Part shown: piece by piece, positions 5,828-13,440 of the stretch
Position numbering within the stretch: the first letter of the stretch is position 1
Layout of the letters: each line of letters starts with the position of its first letter
NCBI GenBank assembly: GCA_965368815.1
Contig: CBDUOH010000029.1
Coordinates: forward strand, 1-24,822
Direction: 5' to 3'
Length of the DNA stretch: 24,822 bases
Source: UBA5794 sp965368815
GTDB lineage: Bacteria; Actinomycetota; Acidimicrobiia; Spongiisociales; UBA5794
The notes under the pieces: generated by a model
The model's input: the letters and a program-made list of their open reading frames with translations, nothing else
What the model was told of the DNA's origin: nothing
The model's database searches: none
Made by a program: the position numbers and the translations under genes

Positions 5828-6723
5828 GATGTCGTCCTTTCCACATGCCGTATGACCGTTTCGATGCGGTCGTCGCTGTCATCCTGCCATGCCATCCATG
5901 CAATGCGCGGATCGCGTCGAAAGTAGGTCCGCTGCCGCTTGATCAGCGACCGCGTCGCCGCCTTTGCAGATTCGACGGCTTCGCCCACCGTCTGGTTGCC
6001 ACGAATCACGGAGAGCAGTTCACGATATCCCACTGCCTGGGCTGCTGTGCGCCCGAGCAGGGGCTCCAGTGCCTCCACCTCGGCCAGAAACCCATCTGCC
6101 ATCATCCGGTCGAATCGGCTGTCGGACCTCGAATGCGCCTCCTCGTCGGCATCGAGACCGAGAGCGACGTGTTCGATCAGGGGTCGATACTGTCGCACCG
6201 CCTCTGCCTCCGGGGTGCCATGACGAGACGTGGGCGTCTCTCCCGTCAGTTTCGCAATCTCGAGGGCGCGAGTGACCCTCCGCGGATTGTCCATGTCGAC
6301 GTGCTCGGCGGCATCGGGATCGAGACCGAGAAGCCCCTCGCGAGCCTGGGCAGTCGGCATCGTCTCGATGTCTGCCCGGATTGCTGCGTCTGTGGGTGCA
6401 AAGGTCATGGGATCGACAACGGCGCGGTAGTGGAGTCCGGAACCGCCGACGATGACGACACGCGTATGCCTACCAAGGCGATCGAGCACGGACCTGGCCA
6501 TGTTCTGGAACTCGGTGACGGTGAATTCGTCGGAAGGATCGGCGACATCGACCATGTGGTGGGGAATCCGATCACGGGTTTCGGTCGACGGCTTCGATGT
6601 CCCGATGTCCATACCGCGGTAGACCTGCATCGAATCGACCGACAGGATGTGGGCACCGAATCGATCCGCCACCGCCTCAGCGACCTCCGACTTGCCGGAG
6701 GCCGTATGTCCGACGATCGCCAC
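5815..6723 (-). CDS. miaA: tRNA dimethylallyltransferase
   Basis: A 302-residue MiaA that transfers dimethylallyl from DMAPP to N6 of A37 in tRNAs reading UNN codons; MiaB, encoded just upstream, then methylthiolates the product. Visible are the P-loop GHTASGKS (5-12), the catalytic-Asp motif DSMQVYRGMDIGTSKP, and GGSGLHYRAVVD, the counterpart of the usual GGTGLY segment. The C-terminal helical part and KRQRTYFRRDPRI, like the family's RQ-TWFR stretch, complete it. The start is GTG at 6723, 5 bp after the miaB stop, and gives the minimal N-terminus before the P-loop strand. The 3' end overlaps dapF. Confidence 0.96.
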   Translation of the reverse strand: MAIVGHTASGKSEVAEAVADRFGAHILSVDSMQVYRGMDIGTSKPSTETRDRIPHHMVDVADPSDEFTVTEFQNMARSVLDRLGRHTRVVIVGGSGLHYRAVVDPMTFAPTDAAIRADIETMPTAQAREGLLGLDPDAAEHVDMDNPRRVTRALEIAKLTGETPTSRHGTPEAEAVRQYRPLIEHVALGLDADEEAHSRSDSRFDRMMADGFLAEVEALEPLLGRTAAQAVGYRELLSVIRGNQTVGEAVESAKAATRSLIKRQRTYFRRDPRIAWMAWQDDSDDRIETVIRHVERTTSWTS

Positions 6724-6728
6724 GACGT

Positions 6729-8117
6729 TCAGGAAGCCAGCTCCCCCACGAGGAAATGGGCAGCCGCGTCAACGATGTCCACCGTCAGGAAGGTGCCCGG
6801 TTCCCATGTGCCGGGTATGTGCACAATGCGGTTGCCCCGGGTTCGGGTCGTCGCCACATCCGGATTCTTCTTCGACGGACCCTCGACCATCACGGAGGCA
6901 CGCTTACCCACCTGTTCGCGGTTGCGTTCCGCCGTGATCGCGTCCTGGAGCGCCGTCAACCGTCCGAATCGTTCCTGGACGACCTCGGGCGCGATCTGAT
7001 CCTCCATGTCTGCTGCCGGCGTCCCCGGACGCGGAGAGAACTGGAACATGTACGCGTTGTCGAATCGAGCCGCCGCCATGACGTCGAGCGTCGCTTGGAA
7101 GTCCTCCTCGGTCTCGCCGGGAAAGCCAACGATCACGTCGGTGGAGGACGCGAGATCGGGGACGATCGCACGCATCATCTCGAGCTTCGACAGGAATCGG
7201 TCAGCGGTGTATCCGCGATGCATCCGGGCAAGGATGCGATCGCTGCCCGATTGGAGTGGAAAATGGATCTGCTCGCACACGGCGTCGGTCTCAGCCATCG
7301 CATACGCCACATCCTCACGGAAGTCCTTCGGGTGCGGCGATGTGTATCGGATCCGTTCGATGCCAGCAACATCGCCGACCCGCCGCAGAAGGTCGGCGAA
7401 GAGGGGTTTGCGTCCGTTGAGATCGAGGTCGCGCCCGTACGAATTCACGTTCTGGCCGAGCAACGTCACCTCTTTGACGCCCTGGGAGGCCAACGCTTCG
7501 ATCTCACGGATGATGTCACCGGGTCTGCGTGATATCTCGGCACCGCGCACGATCGGAACGATGCAGAATGTGCATGAGTTGTTGCAGCCGATGGTGATCG
7601 TCACCCATGCCGAGTGCTCGGACTCGCGGTGTACCGGCAGGCCGCTCGGGATGTCATCGATGGTCCTCGTTTCATCCCATATCTCGGTGACGGGTCCCCA
7701 CTCATCGGCATGATCGAGCAGATCGACCACCCGGTGGACATTGTGGGTGCCGAAGACCACATCCACCCAGCCGGCGCGCTCCTGGATGGTGTCGCGCTCT
7801 TTCTGGGCAGAACAGCCACCGACGGCAATCTTGAGATTCGGACGCTCGTCCTTGAGTTTCTTCAATGAACCGAGATAGCCGTACAGCTTGGTATCGGCGT
7901 TCTCACGGATCGTGCAGGTGTTCAGCACGATCAGGTCTGCGGTATCGGCGCCACCCGTCGGAACCATCCCATCGGACTCGAGCAGTCCGGCGATCCGCTC
8001 GGAGTCGTGCTCGTTCATCTGGCACCCGAAAGTCCGCACGTAGTAGGTCTGGCCCTCACGCGTGCGCGGGCGCACCTCTTTGACACCCGGCATTCCGAGC
8101 AATGTGACTTCGGACAT
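6729..8117 (-). CDS. miaB: tRNA-2-methylthio-N6-dimethylallyladenosine synthase
   Basis: A 462-residue radical-SAM methylthiotransferase that converts i6A37 to ms2i6A37 in tRNA. The N-terminal UPF0004 domain supplies Cys 32, Cys 68 and Cys 102 for the auxiliary 4Fe-4S cluster. The radical-SAM motif CNNSCTFC (Cys 178, 182, 185) binds the SAM cluster. A TRAM domain (about the last 65 residues) binds tRNA. The paralogue rimO in this window differs in the motif contexts. The ATG at 8117 was taken; a second Met nine codons later is possible. Gene order miaB-miaA-dapF and very short gaps imply one transcript. Confidence 0.97.
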   Translation of the reverse strand: MSEVTLLGMPGVKEVRPRTREGQTYYVRTFGCQMNEHDSERIAGLLESDGMVPTGGADTADLIVLNTCTIRENADTKLYGYLGSLKKLKDERPNLKIAVGGCSAQKERDTIQERAGWVDVVFGTHNVHRVVDLLDHADEWGPVTEIWDETRTIDDIPSGLPVHRESEHSAWVTITIGCNNSCTFCIVPIVRGAEISRRPGDIIREIEALASQGVKEVTLLGQNVNSYGRDLDLNGRKPLFADLLRRVGDVAGIERIRYTSPHPKDFREDVAYAMAETDAVCEQIHFPLQSGSDRILARMHRGYTADRFLSKLEMMRAIVPDLASSTDVIVGFPGETEEDFQATLDVMAAARFDNAYMFQFSPRPGTPAADMEDQIAPEVVQERFGRLTALQDAITAERNREQVGKRASVMVEGPSKKNPDVATTRTRGNRIVHIPGTWEPGTFLTVDIVDAAAHFLVGELAS

Positions 8118-8131
8118 GATGCTCCAGCGAC

Positions 8132-9658
8132 CTAGCGGGCGTAATCCTTCGCCCGGTACTCACGGATGACCGTGACCTCGATCTGACCGGGATACTGTAG
8201 GTCGTTCTCAAGCTTCCTTGCGATGCTCCGAGCAAGGTCACGGGAACCGAGATCGTCAAGCGAACCCGGGTCGACGACAACACGGACCTCACGCCCGGCC
8301 TGCAACGCGTAGACCTTCTCCACACCGTCGAAGTTGCGAGCGATCTCCTCAAGGCGTTCGAGCCGACGCACATACGACTCGAGAGCCTCCCTGCGGGCGC
8401 CTGGCCTCGCAGCACTCACAGCGTCCGCTGCCTGGACGAGCACTGCGGTGAGGGTCCGCGGCTCGACCTCGTTGTGGTGCGCTTCGATCGCGTGGACAAC
8501 GGCCGCATCCTCACCGAAACGACGGGCGATCTCGGCGCCGATCAGAGCGTGCGACCCTCCGACTTCGTGGCTGACGGCCTTGCCGATGTCATGGAGGAAC
8601 GCGGCGCGTTTCGCCTCGGCTGCATCGACCGACAGCTCAGCAGCCAGCATGCCGGCGATGTGGGCCGACTCCACCAGGTGGTCGAGGACGTTCTGCCCGT
8701 AGCTGGTGCGGTACTTGAGCCTGCCGATGAGCGTGGTGAGCTCGGGATGGAGGCGGTTGATGCCGACCTCGAGCATCGCCCATTCACCGGCATCACGGAT
8801 CGACTGCTCGACTTCGTCCCTCGCCTTGTCGTACGCCTCTTCGATTGAGGTCGGGTGGATGCGCCCGTCCTCAACCAGCCGTTCCAACGTGCGACGGGCG
8901 ATTTCACGCCGGACGGGGTCGAACGTCGAAACGCTCACCGTCTCGGGTGTGTCATCGACGATCAGATCGACCCCGGTCACTGCTTCGAAAGAGCGGATGT
9001 TGCGACCGTCGCGCCCGATGATTCGACCCTTCATGTCGTCAGACGGGATCACGACCGCAGACACGGTTGCCTGGGATACGGCTTCGGACGCCATGCGCTG
9101 GATCACCGTGGCGAGGATCCGCCGGGAGCGCCGTTCGGCCTCCTCCCTGGCTCGGGTCTCCATGTCGCGAACAAGAACCATCGCGTCTCGTCGTGCCTCG
9201 TCCTCGACCTTCTCGAGTAGTTCGGCTTTCGCCGCCTTGCTGTCGAAGCCCGCGAGAGCCTCAAGTTCCAGTCGAGCATCCTCAGCGAGTCGAGCCGCCT
9301 CCGAAGTCGCCTCCGAGGCGGCCTTCTCCTTCTCGATCACCATCTCTTCGCGCTGTGCGAGGTTCTTGGCCCTTTGTTCCAACGTTGCGGCGCGCTGGTT
9401 GATCCGCTCCTCCTGGGATCCGATCTCAACCTTGCGGTGCTCGAGCGTTGCTTCCTCGCGGTCGCGATAGGTGTCCGCCTTTGCCCGGCTTTCCTCTTCA
9501 GCACGAGCAAGAATCTTCTGAGCCTCGATTCTCGCATCGGCGAGAATCTCCTCGGGTGCCTGTGGTACTCGTACGAGCTTGCGCCCGATGACGAGACCGG
9601 CAAGGAAGACAGCGGCAATGACTGCGCCCGGTATGAGCAGATTCAGAACCTGTTCCAC
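8132..9658 (-). CDS. rny: Ribonuclease Y
   Basis: A 508-residue RNase Y, a membrane-tethered endoribonuclease that starts mRNA decay. In order it has an N-terminal transmembrane helix (about 7-26), a long charged coiled coil (about 35-180), a KH RNA-binding domain with IIGRDGRNIRSFEAVTG (around 213-230), and an HD phosphohydrolase domain with the metal-binding HDIGKA (His 356, Asp 357), ending in the usual PGQIEVTVIRE tail. I placed the start at the GTG at 9658 (GAGGACGAA just upstream), which gives the family's N-terminus directly at the membrane helix. The frame stays open to a GTG at 9721, which would add 21 residues and run across a hairpin. It lies between recA and miaB, 14 bp ahead of miaB. 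Confidence 0.95.
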   Translation of the reverse strand: MEQVLNLLIPGAVIAAVFLAGLVIGRKLVRVPQAPEEILADARIEAQKILARAEEESRAKADTYRDREEATLEHRKVEIGSQEERINQRAATLEQRAKNLAQREEMVIEKEKAASEATSEAARLAEDARLELEALAGFDSKAAKAELLEKVEDEARRDAMVLVRDMETRAREEAERRSRRILATVIQRMASEAVSQATVSAVVIPSDDMKGRIIGRDGRNIRSFEAVTGVDLIVDDTPETVSVSTFDPVRREIARRTLERLVEDGRIHPTSIEEAYDKARDEVEQSIRDAGEWAMLEVGINRLHPELTTLIGRLKYRTSYGQNVLDHLVESAHIAGMLAAELSVDAAEAKRAAFLHDIGKAVSHEVGGSHALIGAEIARRFGEDAAVVHAIEAHHNEVEPRTLTAVLVQAADAVSAARPGARREALESYVRRLERLEEIARNFDGVEKVYALQAGREVRVVVDPGSLDDLGSRDLARSIARKLENDLQYPGQIEVTVIREYRAKDYAR

Positions 9659-9691
9659 TTCGTCCTCGTTTCCCGTCCACCAGAAACGACC

Positions 9692-9717
9692 GTGCCGAGC
9701 CACACCGGGCTCGGCAC
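9692..9717 (-). other. Perfect hairpin in the rny leader
   Basis: 9-bp perfect stem GTGCCGAGC/GCTCGGCAC with an 8-base loop, 34 bp before the rny start codon. There is no U-tract. It could be a leader structure, for instance one involved in RNase Y autoregulation, but nothing in the sequence proves that. Confidence 0.4.
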
Positions 9718-9861
9718 ACACACGACATAATCAGGAACGCTGGGGTTGCCCCTTTTGCTACCTCGTATCTCGGTCTTGTTCGGTCATGTAATAGTCTGGG
9801 TTTCAGTGTTTGTGTGTGTTGTGCTCCCGATGCTACAGCATGGAGCACCCTCTGGAAACGC

Positions 9862-9886
9862 GAAATCCGACAAAGTTTCGGATTTC
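9862..9886 (-). terminator. Probable recA terminator
   Basis: 8-bp inverted repeat GAAATCCG/CGGATTTC with a 9-base loop, beginning 8 bp after the recA stop codon. The U-tract is poor (TTTCGCGTTTCC on the minus strand), so termination may be partial and rny may receive read-through from recA. Confidence 0.5.
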
Positions 9887-9894
9887 TCCCGACA

Positions 9895-10974
9895 TCACTC
9901 CTCTTCGGCCTCACCCTCATCGCTGGCGACCTCGCTCACCGACTCACTCTCGGTTTCGTCGTCGATCACGCCGACGGACCGGAGCACCTGGTCCTGGAGC
10001 TGCATGGCGAGCTCGGGATTCTGGCGGAGGTGATCCTTGGCCTTCTCTCGTCCCTGCCCGAGCTGGTCACCGTCGTAGGTGTACCAGGCCCCGGCCTTTT
10101 GGACGATGCCTTCCTCGACTGCGACATCGAGCAGGCTGCCCTCACGCGAGATCCCCTCACCGAACATGACGTCGAACTCCGCAACCCGGAACGGAGGTGC
10201 GACCTTGTTCTTGACGATCTTGGTCCTGACGCGGTTGCCGATGTTCTCGGTACCGACCTTGATGGCCTCGATCCGTCGGATGTCGATGCGAACACTCGAG
10301 TAGAACTTGAGGGCTCGGCCACCGGGGGTCGTTTCCGGCGACCCGAACATCACGCCGATCTTTTCACGGATCTGGTTGATGAAGATGGCGGTCGTGTGGG
10401 ACCGGTTGATCGTCCCGGACAGTTTCCTGAGGGCCTGGGACATCAGACGAGCCTGGAGACCGACGTGGGTATCACCCATATCGCCTTCGAGTTCGGCGCG
10501 AGGCACCAAGGCAGCCACCGAATCGATGACCACCACATCGAGGGCTCCCGAGCGGATCAGCATGTCTGCGATCTCGAGCGCCTGCTCACCGGTGTCGGGC
10601 TGCGAGATCAGGAGTTCATCGATGTCGACACCGATGGCACGGGCATAGATCGGATCGAGCGCGTGCTCTGCGTCGATGAAGGCGGCGTTCCCGCCGTTGC
10701 GTTGAGCTTCCGCGATGACATGGAGGGCCAACGTTGTCTTCCCTGATGACTCAGGTCCATAGATCTCCACGACGCGACCACGAGGAAGCCCACCGATACC
10801 GAGTGCGAGGTCGAGTGACAAGGCACCGGTCGGGATGATGTCCATCTTGCGGATCTGGTCGTTCCCGAGCCGCATGATGGCGCCCTTGCCGAACTGGCGC
10901 TCGATCTGGGACATCGCTGTCTCGAGGTTCTTGCCCTTCTCGGCTCTTTCCTTGTCGTCAGGCGTTGTCGCCAT
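9895..10974 (-). CDS. recA: RecA recombinase
   Basis: A 359-residue RecA that forms ATP-dependent filaments on single-stranded DNA, drives strand exchange and stimulates LexA self-cleavage. It shows Walker A GPESSGKT (73-80), Walker B VVVIDSVAAL, the loop motif NQIREKIGVMFGSPETTPGG, and a highly acidic C-terminal tail as in most RecA proteins. The length is normal and there is no intein, unlike some mycobacterial RecA. The ATG at 10974 has GAAAGGA upstream. Its own promoter, with a perfect SOS box in the spacer, sits 74-101 bp upstream, so it is damage-inducible even though the cinA-thpR-GNAT genes precede it on the same strand. No recX follows; rny comes next. Confidence 0.99.
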   Translation of the reverse strand: MATTPDDKERAEKGKNLETAMSQIERQFGKGAIMRLGNDQIRKMDIIPTGALSLDLALGIGGLPRGRVVEIYGPESSGKTTLALHVIAEAQRNGGNAAFIDAEHALDPIYARAIGVDIDELLISQPDTGEQALEIADMLIRSGALDVVVIDSVAALVPRAELEGDMGDTHVGLQARLMSQALRKLSGTINRSHTTAIFINQIREKIGVMFGSPETTPGGRALKFYSSVRIDIRRIEAIKVGTENIGNRVRTKIVKNKVAPPFRVAEFDVMFGEGISREGSLLDVAVEEGIVQKAGAWYTYDGDQLGQGREKAKDHLRQNPELAMQLQDQVLRSVGVIDDETESESVSEVASDEGEAEEE

Positions 10975-11047
10975 GTGCGGTTCCTTTCATCGTGCTCCGT
11001 CAACGTACAGGACCCGTGTGACAGATTTTCGCTCGTGCGTGATTGCG

Positions 11048-11075
11048 AGGATAACCGAACACGTGTTCGATGCAA
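11048..11075 (-). promoter_or_regulatory. recA promoter
   Basis: On the minus strand TTGCAT (11070-11075) and TATCCT (11048-11053) are 16 bp apart and the SOS box lies wholly within the spacer. This gives a leader of about 65-70 nt before the recA ATG. Confidence 0.6.
11056..11069. promoter_or_regulatory. LexA (SOS) box of recA
   Basis: CGAACACGTGTTCG is a perfect 14-bp palindrome matching the LexA operator, better than any of the three boxes at lexA. It lies 82 bp upstream of the recA start codon. Confidence 0.93.
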
Positions 11076-11102
11076 GGATATCGGTGTCGATCACGGAACA
11101 GC

Positions 11103-11123
11103 CCGGGAACGGACGAATCCCGG
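11103..11123 (-). terminator. Hairpin directly after the acetyltransferase gene
   Basis: 6-bp stem CCGGGA/TCCCGG with a 9-base loop, abutting the stop codon at 11124-11126. It lacks a U-tract; it may separate the upstream operon from recA. Confidence 0.3.
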
Positions 11124-11567
11124 TCAGAGCTTGCAGACGGCCTCGTGCTCACCGTCGTGGATCTCTCCCGTATCGACGTAGCCGAACTTCTTGTAGAAGT
11201 CCTCGGGCCCACCTTCGGCCCGAACGTACGAAAGGTAGATCTCGGTCCCCTGCGGACGGGTGCGAACATACTCGTGGACGAGCTCCAAAGCCGCTATGCC
11301 ATATCCCTGACCCTGGAACTGCTGATCGATCATGAACCGCCACAGGTAGTAGCGAGGCTTCTCATCGTCGTCGGAGAGCATGACGAATCCGACCGGTTGG
11401 TCCCCGGCGTACACGGCACGGACCCACGCCCTCGGCGACACGAACGCTTGTGCCAACGACACCACGTTCGGCGCGACGAAGGCCTTCTGGGATTCCGACA
11501 CCGACAGATCGATGATCGCCCGCAGGTTCGCCTCGTCGACCTCTTTGAGTCTGATTGGTGTCGTCAT
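11124..11567 (-). CDS. GNAT-family N-acetyltransferase, polyamine-acetyltransferase-like
   Basis: A 147-residue GNAT protein using acetyl-CoA. Motif A is clear (RFMIDQQFQGQGYG, 77-90, with the pyrophosphate-binding Q-x-x-G-x-G). The N-terminal stretch SQKAFVAPNVVSLAQAF (26-42) and the C-terminal PEDFYKKFGYVDTGEI (121-136) resemble the BltD/PaiA-like diamine or spermidine acetyltransferase group, so a polyamine is a reasonable substrate guess but not shown. The ATG at 11567 was chosen because the fold begins there; the 18 upstream codons look like intergenic sequence. It is inserted between thpR and recA, 57 bp after thpR. Confidence 0.88.
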   Translation of the reverse strand: MTTPIRLKEVDEANLRAIIDLSVSESQKAFVAPNVVSLAQAFVSPRAWVRAVYAGDQPVGFVMLSDDDEKPRYYLWRFMIDQQFQGQGYGIAALELVHEYVRTRPQGTEIYLSYVRAEGGPEDFYKKFGYVDTGEIHDGEHEAVCKL

Positions 11568-11624
11568 GTTCCCGCCTCTCGTCACCAACACGGCACAGAA
11601 AACGGAGCGTATCAGACGCAAGCA

Positions 11625-12182
11625 TCAGCGGGAGGTGCTCAGTGCGAAACGATGGAGCGGTTCATGGACCGGACCGTCCTTCGTCGATCGTGTTCGAAAC
11701 ATCGTGACACAGCCGACGTCGACCGGGATACGTACCTCGTCGAAGCCGACCACGATCGCCGACACGTCGCGGACAGGGCGGACCCGACTCAGCGTCAGGT
11801 GGGGCACGAACGGCCGACTCTCGGGCTCGAACCCCACATCGACCGCGGCCTCATCACAGACCATGGCGATGTCGCCCAGCGCACCGACCGGATCGTCGAT
11901 CGCGGCATACACCACCGACGCTTTCGACGGTCGAGGAAAGGCTCCGAGACCCGAAACCCACACGCGGAACCGGTCGATATCCAACAGCGCCTCGACCCTT
12001 TCAGCGAGACGTTCGACCTGGATATCGGACGCCTCACCGACGAATCGCACCGTTATGTGCCATGCCTGGGGTCGGGTCCGTTTGCCCGGAAGCACCCGGA
12101 CAAGATCCGTGTCCGACAACGCGGACGCGATGGCATGGCGTTCTTCGTCCGACGGGTCGATGGCGAGGAAGACGTTCCCCAT
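11625..12182 (-). CDS. thpR: RNA 2',3'-cyclic phosphodiesterase (2'-5' RNA ligase family)
   Basis: A 185-residue two-histidine phosphoesterase of the LigT/ThpR family that opens 2',3'-cyclic phosphates on RNA. Both catalytic H-x-T motifs are present: HITVRF (His 42) and HLTLSR (His 128), and the N-terminus MGNVFLAIDP is typical. The ATG at 12182 lies 19 bp after the cinA stop and was chosen over an upstream in-frame Met that would sit within cinA. A cinA-thpR-recA order is known from Deinococcus, where the three are co-transcribed, so RNA-end processing may be linked to competence and repair here too; the native substrate is not known. Confidence 0.93.
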   Translation of the reverse strand: MGNVFLAIDPSDEERHAIASALSDTDLVRVLPGKRTRPQAWHITVRFVGEASDIQVERLAERVEALLDIDRFRVWVSGLGAFPRPSKASVVYAAIDDPVGALGDIAMVCDEAAVDVGFEPESRPFVPHLTLSRVRPVRDVSAIVVGFDEVRIPVDVGCVTMFRTRSTKDGPVHEPLHRFALSTSR

Positions 12183-12201
12183 CAGAGCCCGGGCATGTGA
12201 T

Positions 12202-13440
12202 TCACGACCGATCAAGAGCCGTTCGAACGAGATGCAGGGCAGCCGTGGCCGTGTAGGTTCGGACCCGCTCACGGTCTCCAGGCATCGCGAACGTCCTGAC
12301 GAGTTCGACGGTCGGCGTTGCGACGGCCACGATCATGGTGCCGACGGGCTTCTCCATGGGCTCGGGCCCTGCAGATCCCGTGACCGCAACCGCCACATCG
12401 ACATCGAGAGCACGACGCGCGCCGCGCACCATGGCCGTCGCGGTCTCCTCGGACACGACACCGAAATCAACGATCGTCGAAGCATCGACGCCGAGCAGAC
12501 TCGTCTTGAGATCCGTTGCGTATGCGACGATCGACCCTCGGAACGTGGCACTCGTCCCACCGATCATGGTGAGCCGCCGCGCAATGAGTCCACCTGTGGC
12601 TGATTCTGCCGAGCCGATCTTCCAGCCGCGATCCAACAGTCGTTGGTGGATGACCTGTTCGATCGTCTCGTTGTCGGCACCGAAGATGAGGTCCCCGAGA
12701 CGGCGCCGGATCTCGTCTTCGACCGGGGCGATCAGTGATTCGGCATCCGCCTGGGTTTCGGCTGCCGCCGTGAGCCGGATCTTGATCTCGCCGGCAGACG
12801 CGAGGAACGCGATCGTCGGGTTCACGGATTCGAGGAAGAGGTCGTCAAGGATCTCCCCGACCTTGGCCTCGGCCATCCCCCAACTCCGCAACACCCGGCT
12901 CGTGACCACGCCGTGTCCTGTGCCCGAGCGTGATCGCAGGAACGGCATGACGGATTCATCGAGCATCGTGCGCATCTCTTCGGGGACACCGGGGAGACAG
13001 AACACGAAGCACCCCCGGATGTCGGCACGAAATCCGGGAGCGGAACCCTTCGGGTTCTCGATCACCACGGAACCCTCCGGACGGTAGGCCTGTTTGAGGT
13101 TGGACTCGGAGAACTCTCGCCCCCGCGCCGCAGCCCGGGCGCGCATCACATCGGCATACGCTGCGTCGAACACGAGCGGAACACCGGCTACCGTCGCCAC
13201 CGACTCGCGGGTGACATCATCCTGCGTCGGACCGATCCCGCCGGTGATGATCAGGGCGTCACAGCGCGACACGGCTGCGGCGATTGCTTCATCCATCCGC
13301 TTGGCGTTGTCCCCGATGACCGACTGACGCACATGGGTCAAACCCGAATCGGCCAGGCGCCTCGCGATGTCCGCTGCATTGGTGTTCACGATCTGCCCGA
13401 GGAGCAGCTCGGTTCCCACGGCGAGAGACTCAACGATCAC
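12202..13440 (-). CDS. cinA: CinA-family protein (competence/damage-inducible, NMN amidohydrolase type)
   Basis: A 412-residue CinA with two domains. The N-terminal MoaB/Mog-like domain (about 1-170) has GTELLLGQIVNTN (9-21) and TGGIGPTQDD, and in the family acts as an ADP-ribose pyrophosphatase. The C-terminal CinA domain (about 250-412) has GSAESATGGLIARRLT and VTGSAGPEP, and in the family deamidates NMN to NaMN for pyridine-nucleotide recycling. The start is GTG at 13440, overlapping the end of rimO by 11 bp, so the two are coupled. No SOS box is seen directly upstream, so any damage regulation would need to come from elsewhere. Confidence 0.96.
   Translation of the reverse strand: MIVESLAVGTELLLGQIVNTNAADIARRLADSGLTHVRQSVIGDNAKRMDEAIAAAVSRCDALIITGGIGPTQDDVTRESVATVAGVPLVFDAAYADVMRARAAARGREFSESNLKQAYRPEGSVVIENPKGSAPGFRADIRGCFVFCLPGVPEEMRTMLDESVMPFLRSRSGTGHGVVTSRVLRSWGMAEAKVGEILDDLFLESVNPTIAFLASAGEIKIRLTAAAETQADAESLIAPVEDEIRRRLGDLIFGADNETIEQVIHQRLLDRGWKIGSAESATGGLIARRLTMIGGTSATFRGSIVAYATDLKTSLLGVDASTIVDFGVVSEETATAMVRGARRALDVDVAVAVTGSAGPEPMEKPVGTMIVAVATPTVELVRTFAMPGDRERVRTYTATAALHLVRTALDRS

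Noticed and set aside
9692..9717. The perfect 9-bp hairpin as an intrinsic terminator of recA
   Set aside because: No U-tract follows on the minus strand, and a better-placed hairpin lies right after recA at 9862-9886. Kept only as a leader hairpin.
9895..10974. Intein in recA, as in some mycobacteria
   Set aside because: The protein is 359 residues with uninterrupted Walker A and loop motifs.
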